19,059 nt of DNA from an uncultured Oscillospiraceae bacterium (lineage in GTDB: Bacteria; Bacillota; Clostridia; Oscillospirales; Oscillospiraceae): positions 1-19,059 of the forward strand of contig CAAFMK010000177.1 of the NCBI GenBank assembly GCA_900763995.1, written 5' to 3'. The notes below the pieces were generated by a model. It made no database searches and was not told the DNA's origin. It saw only the letters and a program-made list of their open reading frames with translations. Position numbers and translations under genes: made by a program. Shown one piece after another: positions 1 to 7,193 of this stretch (position 1 is the stretch's first letter; each line of letters starts with the position of its first letter).

Positions 1-28
1 GATTTCCGTCTTTGCTTTTCCCTCTCCC

Positions 29-57
29 TTGTGATAGAGGGCTTACTATGATAGAAT
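29..57 (+). promoter_or_regulatory. Putative sigma-A promoter of prfC
   Basis: A TTGTGA -35 box (29-34) and a TAGAAT -10 box (52-57) are separated by exactly 17 bp. Transcription would start near 64, giving a leader of about 160 nt before the prfC start at 227. The first 28 bases of the window hold nothing I can assign. Confidence 0.5.
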
Positions 58-131
58 AATATATTCAAACAGTATTCGCTCATCCAGATGTGCAGGGTGT
101 CCAAATGGAGCCCGGCCACAGGGGTGAGGGA

Positions 132-194
132 ACAGCGCTGGGCGCAGAGCTGTAAATATAGCCCATCACTGCCAGAGGATCAGGGGCAGATGGG
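132..194 (+). promoter_or_regulatory. Two stem-loops in the prfC leader
   Basis: The leader contains an ACAGC/GCTGT stem (132-136 with 149-153). It is followed by a bulged hairpin in which CCCAT (162-166) plus CTGCC (169-173) pair with GGCAG plus ATGGG (185-194). The second hairpin is not followed by a T run, so it is not an ordinary terminator. It ends about 20 nt before the ribosome binding site. The stems are visible in the sequence; any regulatory role is inference. Confidence 0.35.
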
Positions 195-226
195 TTAGAA
201 TATGATTCCGATTTGGAGGGGCACCC

Positions 227-1834
227 ATGTCTAACTTTGACGCTGAAATCAAACGACGCCGAACCTTTGCCATTATCTCCCACCCGGATGCAGGTAAAAC
301 CACATTGACGGAGAAATTTCTGCTTTACGGTGGAGCCATTGCCCAGGCCGGTCAGGTAAAGGGCAAGAAAAATACCAGGGCTGCAACCTCCGACTGGATG
401 GAGATCGAGAAGCAGCGTGGTATCTCTGTGACTTCATCAGTGATGCAGTTTCAGTATGAGGGATTTTGTATCAACATTCTGGACACCCCCGGCCACCAGG
501 ACTTTTCCGAGGACACCTACCGTACCCTGATGGCCGCTGACTCTGCGGTGATGGTCATTGACGCCGCCAAGGGCGTGGAGGCCCAGACCAGAAAGCTCTT
601 TAAGGTCTGCGCCATGCGGGATATCCCTATTTTCACCTTTATCAACAAGATGGATCGGGAAGTGCGTGATCCATTTGAGCTGTGTGAGGAGCTGGAGCGG
701 GAGCTGGGTCTGGACACCTATGCCATGAACTGGCCCATTGGCTGTGGCAAGGAGTTTAAAGGTGTGTATGACCGGCAAAACCGAAAAGTCATCCACTTCA
801 GTTCCAACACCAACGCCAGAGCCGCTACCGCCACAGAAATCGAGCCAGATGACCCGGCCCTGGCCGATCTGATCGGAGCGGATAAGCGGGATCAGCTGGT
901 GGATGAAATTGAGCTGTTGGACGGGGCCTCCTGTGACTTTGATTTGGAGCGGGTGCGCCACGGGAAACTGTCCCCGGTGTTCTTTGGCTCCGCTCTGACC
1001 AACTTTGGTGTGGAGCCATTTCTGGAGGAGTTCCTGCGTATGACCACGGCACCCCTGCCCCGTACGGCCGGGGAGGAAGTGATCGACTCCTTTGATGATA
1101 ACTTCTCCGCCTTTGTCTTTAAAATTCAGGCCAATATGAACAAGGCCCACCGGGATCGGATCGCATTTATGCGTGTGGTGTCCGGCAAGTTTGAGGCAGA
1201 AAAAGAGGTCTACCATGTTCAGGGGGGGAAGAAAATTCGTCTCTCCCGCCCCCAACAGCTGATGGCCGCCGAGCGCGAGATCATCGAGGAGGCCTATGCC
1301 GGTGATATTATCGGTGTATTTGACCCCGGTATCTTCTCCATTGGAGATACCCTGTGTACCCCCAGTAAAAAGTTCCAGTTTGACCCCATCCCCACCTTTG
1401 CCCCAGAGCATTTCCAGCGGATCCGCTCCATTGACACCATGAAGCGCAAGCAGTTTTTAAAGGGTGTGGAGCAGATCGCCCAGGAGGGAGCCATTCAGAT
1501 TTTCAAGACACCCTATACCGGTATGGAGGAAGTCATCGTGGGTGTGGTGGGTACCCTGCAATTTGATGTGCTGGAGTACCGCCTGCGCGCTGAGTATAAT
1601 GTGGAGCTGTACAAAGAGGGTCTGCCCTATGAGTATCTGCGCTGGATCGTGAAGGAGGACGAGGATGCCCCCGCCCTGAAAGAGGAAGATCTGCTCCTGC
1701 CCAACGATGTCAAGCTGGTGGAGGACTATAAGGGCAATCAGCTGCTGCTCTTTGCCTCCCAGTGGTCCGTCCAGTGGGTACAGGATCGCAACAAGGGTCT
1801 GGTACTGGCAGAGTTTGGCGGAGCGAAATTTTAA
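227..1834 (+). CDS. prfC: Peptide chain release factor 3 (GTPase)
   Basis: This is class II release factor RF3, a cytosolic translational GTPase that removes RF1/RF2 from the ribosome after peptide release. The 535-residue length matches the family (about 530). The G1 P-loop HPDAGKTT lies at residues 19-26, a G2-like RGISVTSS region near 64-71, G3 DTPGH at 86-90 and G4 NKMD at 140-143. The C-terminal half has the RF3 domain II/III pattern, including the HFQRIRS and QEGAIQIF stretches. The ATG at 227 follows a GGAGGGG ribosome binding site with good spacing. It has its own promoter and a long leader. The MATE gene follows after 97 bp, so the two may be co-transcribed, although that gap has an imperfect ACGCCC/GGGCGT stem and a T run. 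Identification is secure. EF-G and the tetracycline-resistance relatives are longer and lack this C-terminus. Confidence 0.96.
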   Translation: MSNFDAEIKRRRTFAIISHPDAGKTTLTEKFLLYGGAIAQAGQVKGKKNTRAATSDWMEIEKQRGISVTSSVMQFQYEGFCINILDTPGHQDFSEDTYRTLMAADSAVMVIDAAKGVEAQTRKLFKVCAMRDIPIFTFINKMDREVRDPFELCEELERELGLDTYAMNWPIGCGKEFKGVYDRQNRKVIHFSSNTNARAATATEIEPDDPALADLIGADKRDQLVDEIELLDGASCDFDLERVRHGKLSPVFFGSALTNFGVEPFLEEFLRMTTAPLPRTAGEEVIDSFDDNFSAFVFKIQANMNKAHRDRIAFMRVVSGKFEAEKEVYHVQGGKKIRLSRPQQLMAAEREIIEEAYAGDIIGVFDPGIFSIGDTLCTPSKKFQFDPIPTFAPEHFQRIRSIDTMKRKQFLKGVEQIAQEGAIQIFKTPYTGMEEVIVGVVGTLQFDVLEYRLRAEYNVELYKEGLPYEYLRWIVKEDEDAPALKEEDLLLPNDVKLVEDYKGNQLLLFASQWSVQWVQDRNKGLVLAEFGGAKF

Positions 1835-1931
1835 GGGAACGCCCCACCATCCTCTGCGGCCCTTTGGGCGTGAAATCAAGTTTTTCTAGTAGATCAATAT
1901 CATTGGATCATGGTGAGAGGGGGAGATAGAA

Positions 1932-3293
1932 ATGTCATCCAATAGTGAGAGGGAGCTGGCCACTGCATCTATTGGGCCGCTGATGGTCAAGCTGGCCCTT
2001 CCAGCAGTGGCCGCTCAGGTCATCAATATGCTCTATAATATTGTAGACCGAATCTATATTGGTAAGATTCCAGAGGTAGGGCGGACAGCGCTAACGGGAT
2101 TGGGGGTCACATTCCCCATCCTGATGCTGATTTCGGCCTTTGCCGCCTTCGCCGGTATGGGCGGAGCACCTCTGGCTTCCATCCGTCTGGGAGCGGGGGA
2201 TCGGGATGGGGCGGAGAAGGTACTGGGTACCTCTGCCACCATGCTCTTTGGCACCTCCGTTTTGTTGACGGTGCTCTTTTCCATCATCAAACGGCCAGTG
2301 CTGATGGCCTTTGGTGCATCAGATGCCACCATAGACTATGCCGTGGACTATCTCTCCATTTATCTGATGGGTACCATCTTTGTCCAGTACGCCCTTGGGC
2401 TGAATACCTTTATCAGTGCCCAGGGAAAGGCCGTGATCGCTATGAGCTCGGTGCTCATTGGTGCGGTATTGAATATTGTGCTGGATCCCATCTTTATTTT
2501 TGTGTTTGATATGGGGGTGCAGGGTGCGGCCATTGCCACAGTGATCTCACAGGGCATCAGCGCCTGCTGGGTCGTGGGGTTCTTGTGCTCCTCCTACTCT
2601 GGGCTGAGAATCCGTCATGAAAATCTCCATCTGCGCTGGAGTATTTTTAAAAAGGTTGCCGCGCTGGGCATTGCCCCATTTATTATTCAGTCCACAGAAA
2701 GTCTGGTGACAGTGGTACTCAATACCAGTCTCCAGAGCTATGGCGGAGATCTCCATGTGGCTGCTTTGACGGTGATGCAAAGTGTCATGCAGATGATTGT
2801 CATGCCGGTGCAGGGCATTACACAGGGCGTTCAGCCCATTATGAGCTATAACTACGGGGCACAAAACTTTGCCCGGGTGCGCCAGACCTTTAAGCTGCTG
2901 CTGAAAGTGACTTTGACAGTGACCACCTGTGCCTGCCTGGTGGTTGCGCTCCTGCCAGAGCAGCTGGCCGCTGTGTTCAACGATGATTTGGAGCTGGTTC
3001 AGCTGACAGGCCGGGTCATGCCCATCTTCTTTGCTGGCATCTGGGCATTTGGGGCACAGATGGCCTGCCAGTCCACCTTTATGGCCATGGGACAGGCAAA
3101 GACCAGTCTATTTTTGGCACTGCTGCGCAAGGTCATCCTATTGATCCCTCTGGCCATTCTGCTGCCGATGGTGATGGGAGATGTGATGGGGATCTATATG
3201 GCCGAGCCGGTGGCCGATGTGCTGGCCTCCGCTACCACACTGACCCTGTTTTTAAGTCAGAGAAAAAAGCTGCTGCCAATGGATATAAAATAA
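1932..3293 (+). CDS. MATE family efflux transporter, MepA-like
   Basis: A 453-residue integral membrane protein with the roughly 12-helix, two-bundle pattern of MATE cation/drug antiporters. The N-terminal signature MLYNIVDRIYIGKIPEVG (from about residue 35) is typical of the MepA subgroup. The matching second-half signature (QGITQGVQPIMSYNYGAQ) lies near residue 300. Known members export cationic drugs or metabolites using H+ or Na+; the substrate here cannot be read from sequence. The ATG at 1932 follows a GGGGGAG ribosome binding site. No convincing promoter was seen in the 97-bp gap after prfC, so read-through from prfC is plausible. The inverted repeat at 3307-3361 follows the stop. The DNA context gives no sign of a resistance element; it looks like a resident gene. 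Confidence 0.93.
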   Translation: MSSNSERELATASIGPLMVKLALPAVAAQVINMLYNIVDRIYIGKIPEVGRTALTGLGVTFPILMLISAFAAFAGMGGAPLASIRLGAGDRDGAEKVLGTSATMLFGTSVLLTVLFSIIKRPVLMAFGASDATIDYAVDYLSIYLMGTIFVQYALGLNTFISAQGKAVIAMSSVLIGAVLNIVLDPIFIFVFDMGVQGAAIATVISQGISACWVVGFLCSSYSGLRIRHENLHLRWSIFKKVAALGIAPFIIQSTESLVTVVLNTSLQSYGGDLHVAALTVMQSVMQMIVMPVQGITQGVQPIMSYNYGAQNFARVRQTFKLLLKVTLTVTTCACLVVALLPEQLAAVFNDDLELVQLTGRVMPIFFAGIWAFGAQMACQSTFMAMGQAKTSLFLALLRKVILLIPLAILLPMVMGDVMGIYMAEPVADVLASATTLTLFLSQRKKLLPMDIK

Positions 3294-3306
3294 GGCCATA
3301 CACGTC

Positions 3307-3361
3307 ATATACAAAATGGGGAGAACTGCCGGTTCTGGGCAGTCCTCCCCATTTTGTATAT
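3307..3361. terminator. Long inverted repeat between convergent genes (probable bidirectional terminator)
   Basis: A 24-nt arm (3307-3330) pairs with 3338-3361, with a single A/C mismatch and a 7-nt loop. It lies between the end of the MATE gene (+) and the end of the small membrane protein gene (-), which is where a bidirectional terminator is expected. Neither side has a classical T run outside the stem, so factor-independent termination is not certain. Confidence 0.6.
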
Positions 3362-3372
3362 CTGAAAAAAAT

Positions 3373-3768
3373 TCACTCAGGCAGGGCAGCATCCAGTGAG
3401 ACAGTCCCTCTGGGCTGGAGACAGACCTGGTCGTAGAGCCGCAACAGGGCAGCGGCCAGTACAAACAGTGAGGCCCATACATTGACCTGGGCCGAGGGGC
3501 GGTTGCCAGCCTGGGCGGAGTCCAGCACATCCAGAGATACTCCGAAGAAAAAGGTCAGCGCACCTACCACCAGCGCACTGGCGGGCAGTCGCAGGGAGGA
3601 TACGTCCGGCAGGTTGGTGGAGTCTCCAGACAGAATATCCGCCAGCCCTTTGCGCTGGAGGGCTGTGGCCTGCCAGGAGAGGAGCAGGGACAGAATCAGC
3701 AAAAGGAGAAAACCCAACGAGGTGTCCAGAGTATTCAGTTGCCCCTGTAGTTGTTTTTGCGAATCCAT
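3373..3768 (-). CDS. Unrecognised small membrane protein, three predicted helices
   Basis: I do not recognise this 131-residue protein. It has three hydrophobic segments, near residues 17-34 (very Leu-rich), 61-80 and 95-113. A polar loop sits between the first two (about 35-58), and there is a short hydrophilic tail. There is no signal-peptide cleavage site or catalytic motif that I can see. The ATG at 3768 follows an AAAGGGGGA ribosome binding site. It lies 59 bp downstream of the MerR-family gene on the same strand, with no terminator visible between them. It is therefore probably co-transcribed with the regulator and forms the left arm of the divergent module. By context it might be a partner or sensor membrane subunit for the YitT/amidohydrolase arm, but that is inference. 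Confidence 0.72.
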   Translation of the reverse strand: MDSQKQLQGQLNTLDTSLGFLLLLILSLLLSWQATALQRKGLADILSGDSTNLPDVSSLRLPASALVVGALTFFFGVSLDVLDSAQAGNRPSAQVNVWASLFVLAAALLRLYDQVCLQPRGTVSLDAALPE

Positions 3769-3827
3769 AGCACAGTCCCCCTTTTTTTCATACTATGGGG
3801 CAGGGACAGGAGAGGTGCGGCAGGGGC

Positions 3828-4643
3828 CTATGGTCTGTCCTTGCAGCTGTGCAGGGGGATCTGGATCTGGGTGACATACTCCCCAGGCAGGGGACTGGTC
3901 AGGCTGTCCAATACGCTGTACTCATACACATAGCCATAGGGCTCATACCCCTGCCCCTGTACAGCGGCAATCAGATGGTGATACCCCTGGGCCAGATTGC
4001 GGTAGTCCCCTTTCCAGAAAATACAGGCGTACCGCCCAGCGGGCTTATGCATCACATCGGGGCCCGGCCCCGCAAGAGGGAGAAAACCGTACTCATACTG
4101 GTCAAATATATTTTGGGCGATGTTGGAGTAAAGGCCCATACTGCCGATTTGAAAGCTGAGGAGATCGGCCCGGCTGCGGGCAGTTTTCAGCAGCTGTTTG
4201 AGGCAGATGTCCAGATCCAGCAAAGTTTTTCCCCGCTCCACCGCCTGTGTCAGCAGGTACTCCTCCTTCAGGGTGACCACCGTGGGGACGCCAAGCTGGA
4301 TGGGCTGGCGCAGGGTATCCAGTTTGTGGGTGATCTGTTGTTTGAGCATGGAGAAGCGGCGCAGCTTTTCATCCAGCTGCTGCTCCTGCCGCTGCAAAAG
4401 ATTTACCGTACCCAATGGACTGGGATTTTCCATATGGAGTCTGATCTTTTTGAGGGGGACACCAAGCTCTCGTAAAATAAGGATGCTGTCTAAAATCTCC
4501 AGCTGTTCCGCTGTGTAGTAGCGGTACCCATTTTCTCCCCGCTCCCGGGGGGAAAAGATCCCCTCCCGGTCATAGAAAATGAGCATCTGCTTGGAAATAC
4601 CGCTGATTTTTGCCAGCTCTCCAACTGTTAAGCGAATTGCCAT
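3828..4643 (-). CDS. MerR-family activator with GyrI-like/BmrR-type effector domain
   Basis: A 271-residue MerR-family transcription regulator. The N-terminal winged helix-turn-helix spans about residues 4-75 (LTVGELAKISGISKQMLIFYD, then NGYRYYTAEQL). A long dimerisation helix covers about 80-112, and a C-terminal GyrI-like small-molecule-binding domain covers about 115-271. The latter has the GRYACIFWKGDY segment and a YVYEYSVLD strand carrying the Glu that contacts cationic ligands in BmrR. There are no metal-site cysteines of the MerR/CueR type, so a drug or metabolite ligand is more likely than a metal. I chose ATG 4643 over the in-frame ATG at 4691. The former has an AGGGGG ribosome binding site and begins at the conserved domain, while the latter has no ribosome binding site and sits next to the promoter. 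The gene is divergent from yitT and heads an apparent two-gene unit with the small membrane protein. Confidence 0.9.
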   Translation of the reverse strand: MAIRLTVGELAKISGISKQMLIFYDREGIFSPRERGENGYRYYTAEQLEILDSILILRELGVPLKKIRLHMENPSPLGTVNLLQRQEQQLDEKLRRFSMLKQQITHKLDTLRQPIQLGVPTVVTLKEEYLLTQAVERGKTLLDLDICLKQLLKTARSRADLLSFQIGSMGLYSNIAQNIFDQYEYGFLPLAGPGPDVMHKPAGRYACIFWKGDYRNLAQGYHHLIAAVQGQGYEPYGYVYEYSVLDSLTSPLPGEYVTQIQIPLHSCKDRP

Positions 4644-4710
4644 TCCCAGTCCCCCTATCTGTTCCGGCGGCGATGTTAGATCGATTTTCATGCGGCCTGT
4701 ATAAAAAACC

Positions 4711-4741
4711 TTGACTATATAGTTACTATATCCTTTATACT
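4711..4741 (+). promoter_or_regulatory. MerR-type promoter/operator with 19-bp spacer for the yitT-amidohydrolase unit
   Basis: The -35 box TTGACT (4711-4716) and the -10 box TATACT (4736-4741) are separated by 19 bp instead of 17. Both boxes are near consensus. The spacer contains a perfect 7-1-7 dyad, ATATAGT-T-ACTATAT (4717-4731), placed exactly between the two boxes. This is the canonical architecture of promoters that MerR-family activators switch on by untwisting DNA. A MerR-family gene begins about 70 bp away on the other strand. Confidence 0.85.
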
Positions 4742-4752
4742 GAAAAAGTCAA
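4725..4752 (-). promoter_or_regulatory. Putative divergent promoter of the merR-like gene, overlapping the operator
   Basis: On the minus strand, TTGACT (4752-4747) is followed after 16 bp by TATAGT (4730-4725). This would initiate transcription toward the regulator gene. The -10 box lies inside the operator dyad at 4717-4731, so regulator binding would be expected to repress its own synthesis while activating the rightward promoter. Confidence 0.5.
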
Positions 4753-4767
4753 CTGGAGGGTGTTAGA

Positions 4768-5484
4768 ATGAATCAAAAGAAATTTGCTTACAAACACTAT
4801 TTGCTGATGATACTGGGGACAGCCATTTTATCCTTTGGACTTTTTAATGTACACAGTCAAAGCCGCATTACAGAGGGCGGGGTACTGGGACTGACCCTGT
4901 TGTTAAAGCACTGGTTTCACATCTCGCCCAGTGTATCCGGCATTCTGATGGACTGTACCTGTTATCTGCTGGGAGCCGCCATGCTGGGCAAGACATTTTT
5001 GAAAAACGCACTGACGGCCAGCATCTCCTTTTCTCTGTGGTACCGTTTGTGGGAGTACATGGGGTATCTTCTGCCAGACTGGTCTGAACATTCCCTGATT
5101 GCCGCCATTGTGGGAGGATTGTTCGTGGGAGTTGGTGTGGGTATTGTCGTCCGTGAGGGCGGGGCCTCTGGCGGGGATGATGCGCTGGCCATGGTGATCT
5201 CCAAGGTGACCCACTGCCGCATTGCCAGAGCCTATCTGGCAACTGACCTGATGGTGTTGGCCCTGTCCCTCACCTATCTGCCCATCAAGAATATTTTCTT
5301 CTGTCTCATCACAGTGACCCTGTCCTCCTTCGTCATTGACAAAATCCAGGACATCGGTGTACAGTCACCTCAGAACAGGCAGGAGGATCAGAAGGAACAG
5401 GAGATCGTCCATACCCAGCAGATCAGCCAAACCCCAGAGGAGCAGAAGCCTCTGGAGCTTGTACAGGAGGGGGCAGAGGTCTAA
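4768..5484 (+). CDS. YitT-family integral membrane protein with Gln/Glu-rich tail
   Basis: A 238-residue membrane protein of the YitT (DUF161) family, whose transport or other role is unresolved. About five hydrophobic segments are visible, near residues 10-28, 53-75, 80-100, 107-130 and 150-190. The family-diagnostic motif EGGASGGDDALA follows the fourth helix (about 131-142). Most YitT proteins end in a soluble DUF2179 domain. Here the membrane part is followed by only about 45 polar residues, rich in Gln and Glu, from about residue 193. The ATG at 4768 has a GGAGGG ribosome binding site. The promoter at 4711-4741 has the MerR-controlled 19-bp spacer. The amidohydrolase gene begins 48 bp after the stop with no intervening hairpin, so the pair forms an operon. 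The substrate is unknown. Confidence 0.85.
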   Translation: MNQKKFAYKHYLLMILGTAILSFGLFNVHSQSRITEGGVLGLTLLLKHWFHISPSVSGILMDCTCYLLGAAMLGKTFLKNALTASISFSLWYRLWEYMGYLLPDWSEHSLIAAIVGGLFVGVGVGIVVREGGASGGDDALAMVISKVTHCRIARAYLATDLMVLALSLTYLPIKNIFFCLITVTLSSFVIDKIQDIGVQSPQNRQEDQKEQEIVHTQQISQTPEEQKPLELVQEGAEV

Positions 5485-5532
5485 AAATCAATATTGTACC
5501 AATGGGAATGTAGAAAGAACAGTGAGGTAATC

Positions 5533-7122
5533 ATGAAGGAAATACTCTATTGGAATGGAACCATTTTGACCATGGCAGACCCACTCTATGCCAAGGCCCT
5601 GCTGGTGAGAGATGGCAGGATCTGCGCCGTGGGGGATGAGGCACAGCTGCGCAGCATGGTGGGCTGCTGCGAGGAGGTGGATTTACATGGGGCCACACTG
5701 ATGCCAGGCTTTCTTGACCCACACAGCCACTTCTCCCAGATGGCATCCGCCTGTTTGCAGGTCTCATTGGAGGGCGTTTCCACAGTGGAGGAAATGGGCA
5801 GGCGGATTCAGCAGTTTATCAAGGAAAGCCATTTGCAGCCAGAGGAGTGGGTCAGTGCCCGGGGCTATGACAACAATATCATGCCCCACCTGCAAAATCC
5901 AACTTTGGAGGAGTTAGATACCCTGGCCCCCGGCTATCCCCTCATCATCCATCACAAGTCGGGGCATATGGGGCTTATGAACACACTGGCTCTGTCAAAG
6001 CTGGGTATTACCCCCAATACCCCCGTCCCAGATGGGGGAAAGATCGAGGTGAAAAATGGAGCTCTGACAGGGTATTTAGAGGAAAACGCCTTTATCACCT
6101 ATTTGAAAAAGCTGCCCATGACTGAGCCATCCCACATGAAGCAGGCATTCCTAAAAGCACAGGAGCAGTATGCCTCCTATGGGATCACCACCATACAGGA
6201 TGGCATGGTGGTCAAAGAGATGCTGCCCATGTATCAAATGCTGTGTGGAGAGAAGCTCTTAAGGCTGGATGTGGTGGCCTTTCCCAGCCCTGAGGCATAC
6301 GACACGGCGGTGGAGCAATTTGGTACCGCCCCCTCAGAGCAGTACCTGCGTATAGGTGGTATGAAAATCTTTCTGGATGGCTCTCCCCAGGGCCGGACGG
6401 CCTGGATGCGTACCCCCTATACCGGGGAGCAGGACTACTGTGGTTATGGAACCATGACCGACGAGGCGGTGCGCAGCGCCATGGAGCTGGCCTGTGAGAG
6501 AAAGGCCCAGCTGCTGTGCCACTGCAACGGAGATGGGGCGGCGGAGCAGTATTTGCGCTGTCTAGAGCAGGTGGAGCGGGAGCACCCGGAGATGGCCCAG
6601 CTGCGGCCCGTTATCATCCATGGACAGCTCCTTGGGGTGGACCAGCTGCCAAGTGTCAAGGCGCTGGGGGCCATGGTGTCCTTTTTTGTGGCCCATGTCT
6701 ACCACTGGGGAGATGTGCACATCCGCAACTTTGGAATGGACAGAGCCGCCCAAATAAGCCCCGCCCGCAGTGCGTTGGAGCAGGGGATCCCCATTACCTT
6801 CCATCAGGACGCACCTGTGATCCAGCCAGATATGCTGGAGACCATCTGGTGTGCGGTCAACCGCACCACCCGCCAAGGGGTGCATCTGGGCGAAGAGGAG
6901 GAGATATCTGTCCTGGATGCCCTGCGGGCAGTCACCTGCAACGCGGCCTATCAGTATTTTGAGCAGGGGGACAAGGGGACACTGGAGACAGGAAAGCGGG
7001 CCGATCTGGTTGTACTCAGTGAAAACCCTCTGACTGCGCCAAAGGAGCAGCTCCGCCAGATCCAGGTGCTGGGCACCTATAAGGATGGCCAGCTGGTCTA
7101 TGCAGGCGGTGAAAGGAAATAA
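5533..7122 (+). CDS. YtcJ-like metal-dependent amidohydrolase (amidohydrolase family 3)
   Basis: A 529-residue cytosolic hydrolase of the amidohydrolase superfamily, YtcJ-like branch. These enzymes carry a mono- or binuclear metal centre in a TIM barrel and hydrolyse amide or ester bonds of small molecules. An N-terminal beta-sandwich strand (NGTILTM...DGRICAVG) comes first. The metal-binding HxH in PGFLDPHSHF follows (His64, His66). Then come the YtcJ hallmark KIFLDGSPQGRTA, metal/active-site candidates in LLCHCNGDG and VIIHGQLLG, and the catalytic-Asp segment ITFHQDAPV. The barrel closes with the ADLVVLSENPL return strand. I chose ATG 5533 because of the GTGAGG ribosome binding site 5 nt upstream; an in-frame TTG at 5494 has none. 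It is second in the MerR-gated operon after yitT, and a terminator follows 8 bp after the stop. The substrate cannot be predicted. Confidence 0.92.
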   Translation: MKEILYWNGTILTMADPLYAKALLVRDGRICAVGDEAQLRSMVGCCEEVDLHGATLMPGFLDPHSHFSQMASACLQVSLEGVSTVEEMGRRIQQFIKESHLQPEEWVSARGYDNNIMPHLQNPTLEELDTLAPGYPLIIHHKSGHMGLMNTLALSKLGITPNTPVPDGGKIEVKNGALTGYLEENAFITYLKKLPMTEPSHMKQAFLKAQEQYASYGITTIQDGMVVKEMLPMYQMLCGEKLLRLDVVAFPSPEAYDTAVEQFGTAPSEQYLRIGGMKIFLDGSPQGRTAWMRTPYTGEQDYCGYGTMTDEAVRSAMELACERKAQLLCHCNGDGAAEQYLRCLEQVEREHPEMAQLRPVIIHGQLLGVDQLPSVKALGAMVSFFVAHVYHWGDVHIRNFGMDRAAQISPARSALEQGIPITFHQDAPVIQPDMLETIWCAVNRTTRQGVHLGEEEEISVLDALRAVTCNAAYQYFEQGDKGTLETGKRADLVVLSENPLTAPKEQLRQIQVLGTYKDGQLVYAGGERK

Positions 7123-7130
7123 AAGCATGA

Positions 7131-7166
7131 AAATCCCCCAGAACTCATTCGAGTTCTGGGGGATTT
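7131..7166. terminator. Bidirectional intrinsic terminator
   Basis: A perfect 16-bp stem (7131-7146 with 7151-7166) has a 4-nt ATTC loop. It sits between the converging amidohydrolase (+) and glutamate dehydrogenase (-) genes. T-rich sequence lies on both outer sides, so it can serve both transcripts. Confidence 0.9.
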
Positions 7167-7193
7167 GTTTGCATTTAGAGTAGTGGGGGAATC

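Noticed and set aside
437..1411. 324-codon open frame opposite prfC
   Set aside because: It is antisense to conserved RF3 coding sequence, with no family features and no ribosome binding site.
1835..1931. Possible terminator and separate promoter between prfC and the MATE gene
   Set aside because: The ACGCCC/GGGCGT stem has only 6 bp and a 21-nt loop, and its T run lies about 10 nt away. No spaced -35/-10 pair was found, so neither was listed as a feature.
3795..4475. 226-codon + strand open frame opposite the MerR-family gene
   Set aside because: The minus-strand product has a full MerR plus GyrI-like architecture; the plus-strand translation has no features.
4644..4691. Sixteen-residue N-terminal extension of the MerR-family regulator
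   Set aside because: The upstream ATG has no ribosome binding site, and the conserved winged-helix domain begins at 4643, which has a good one.
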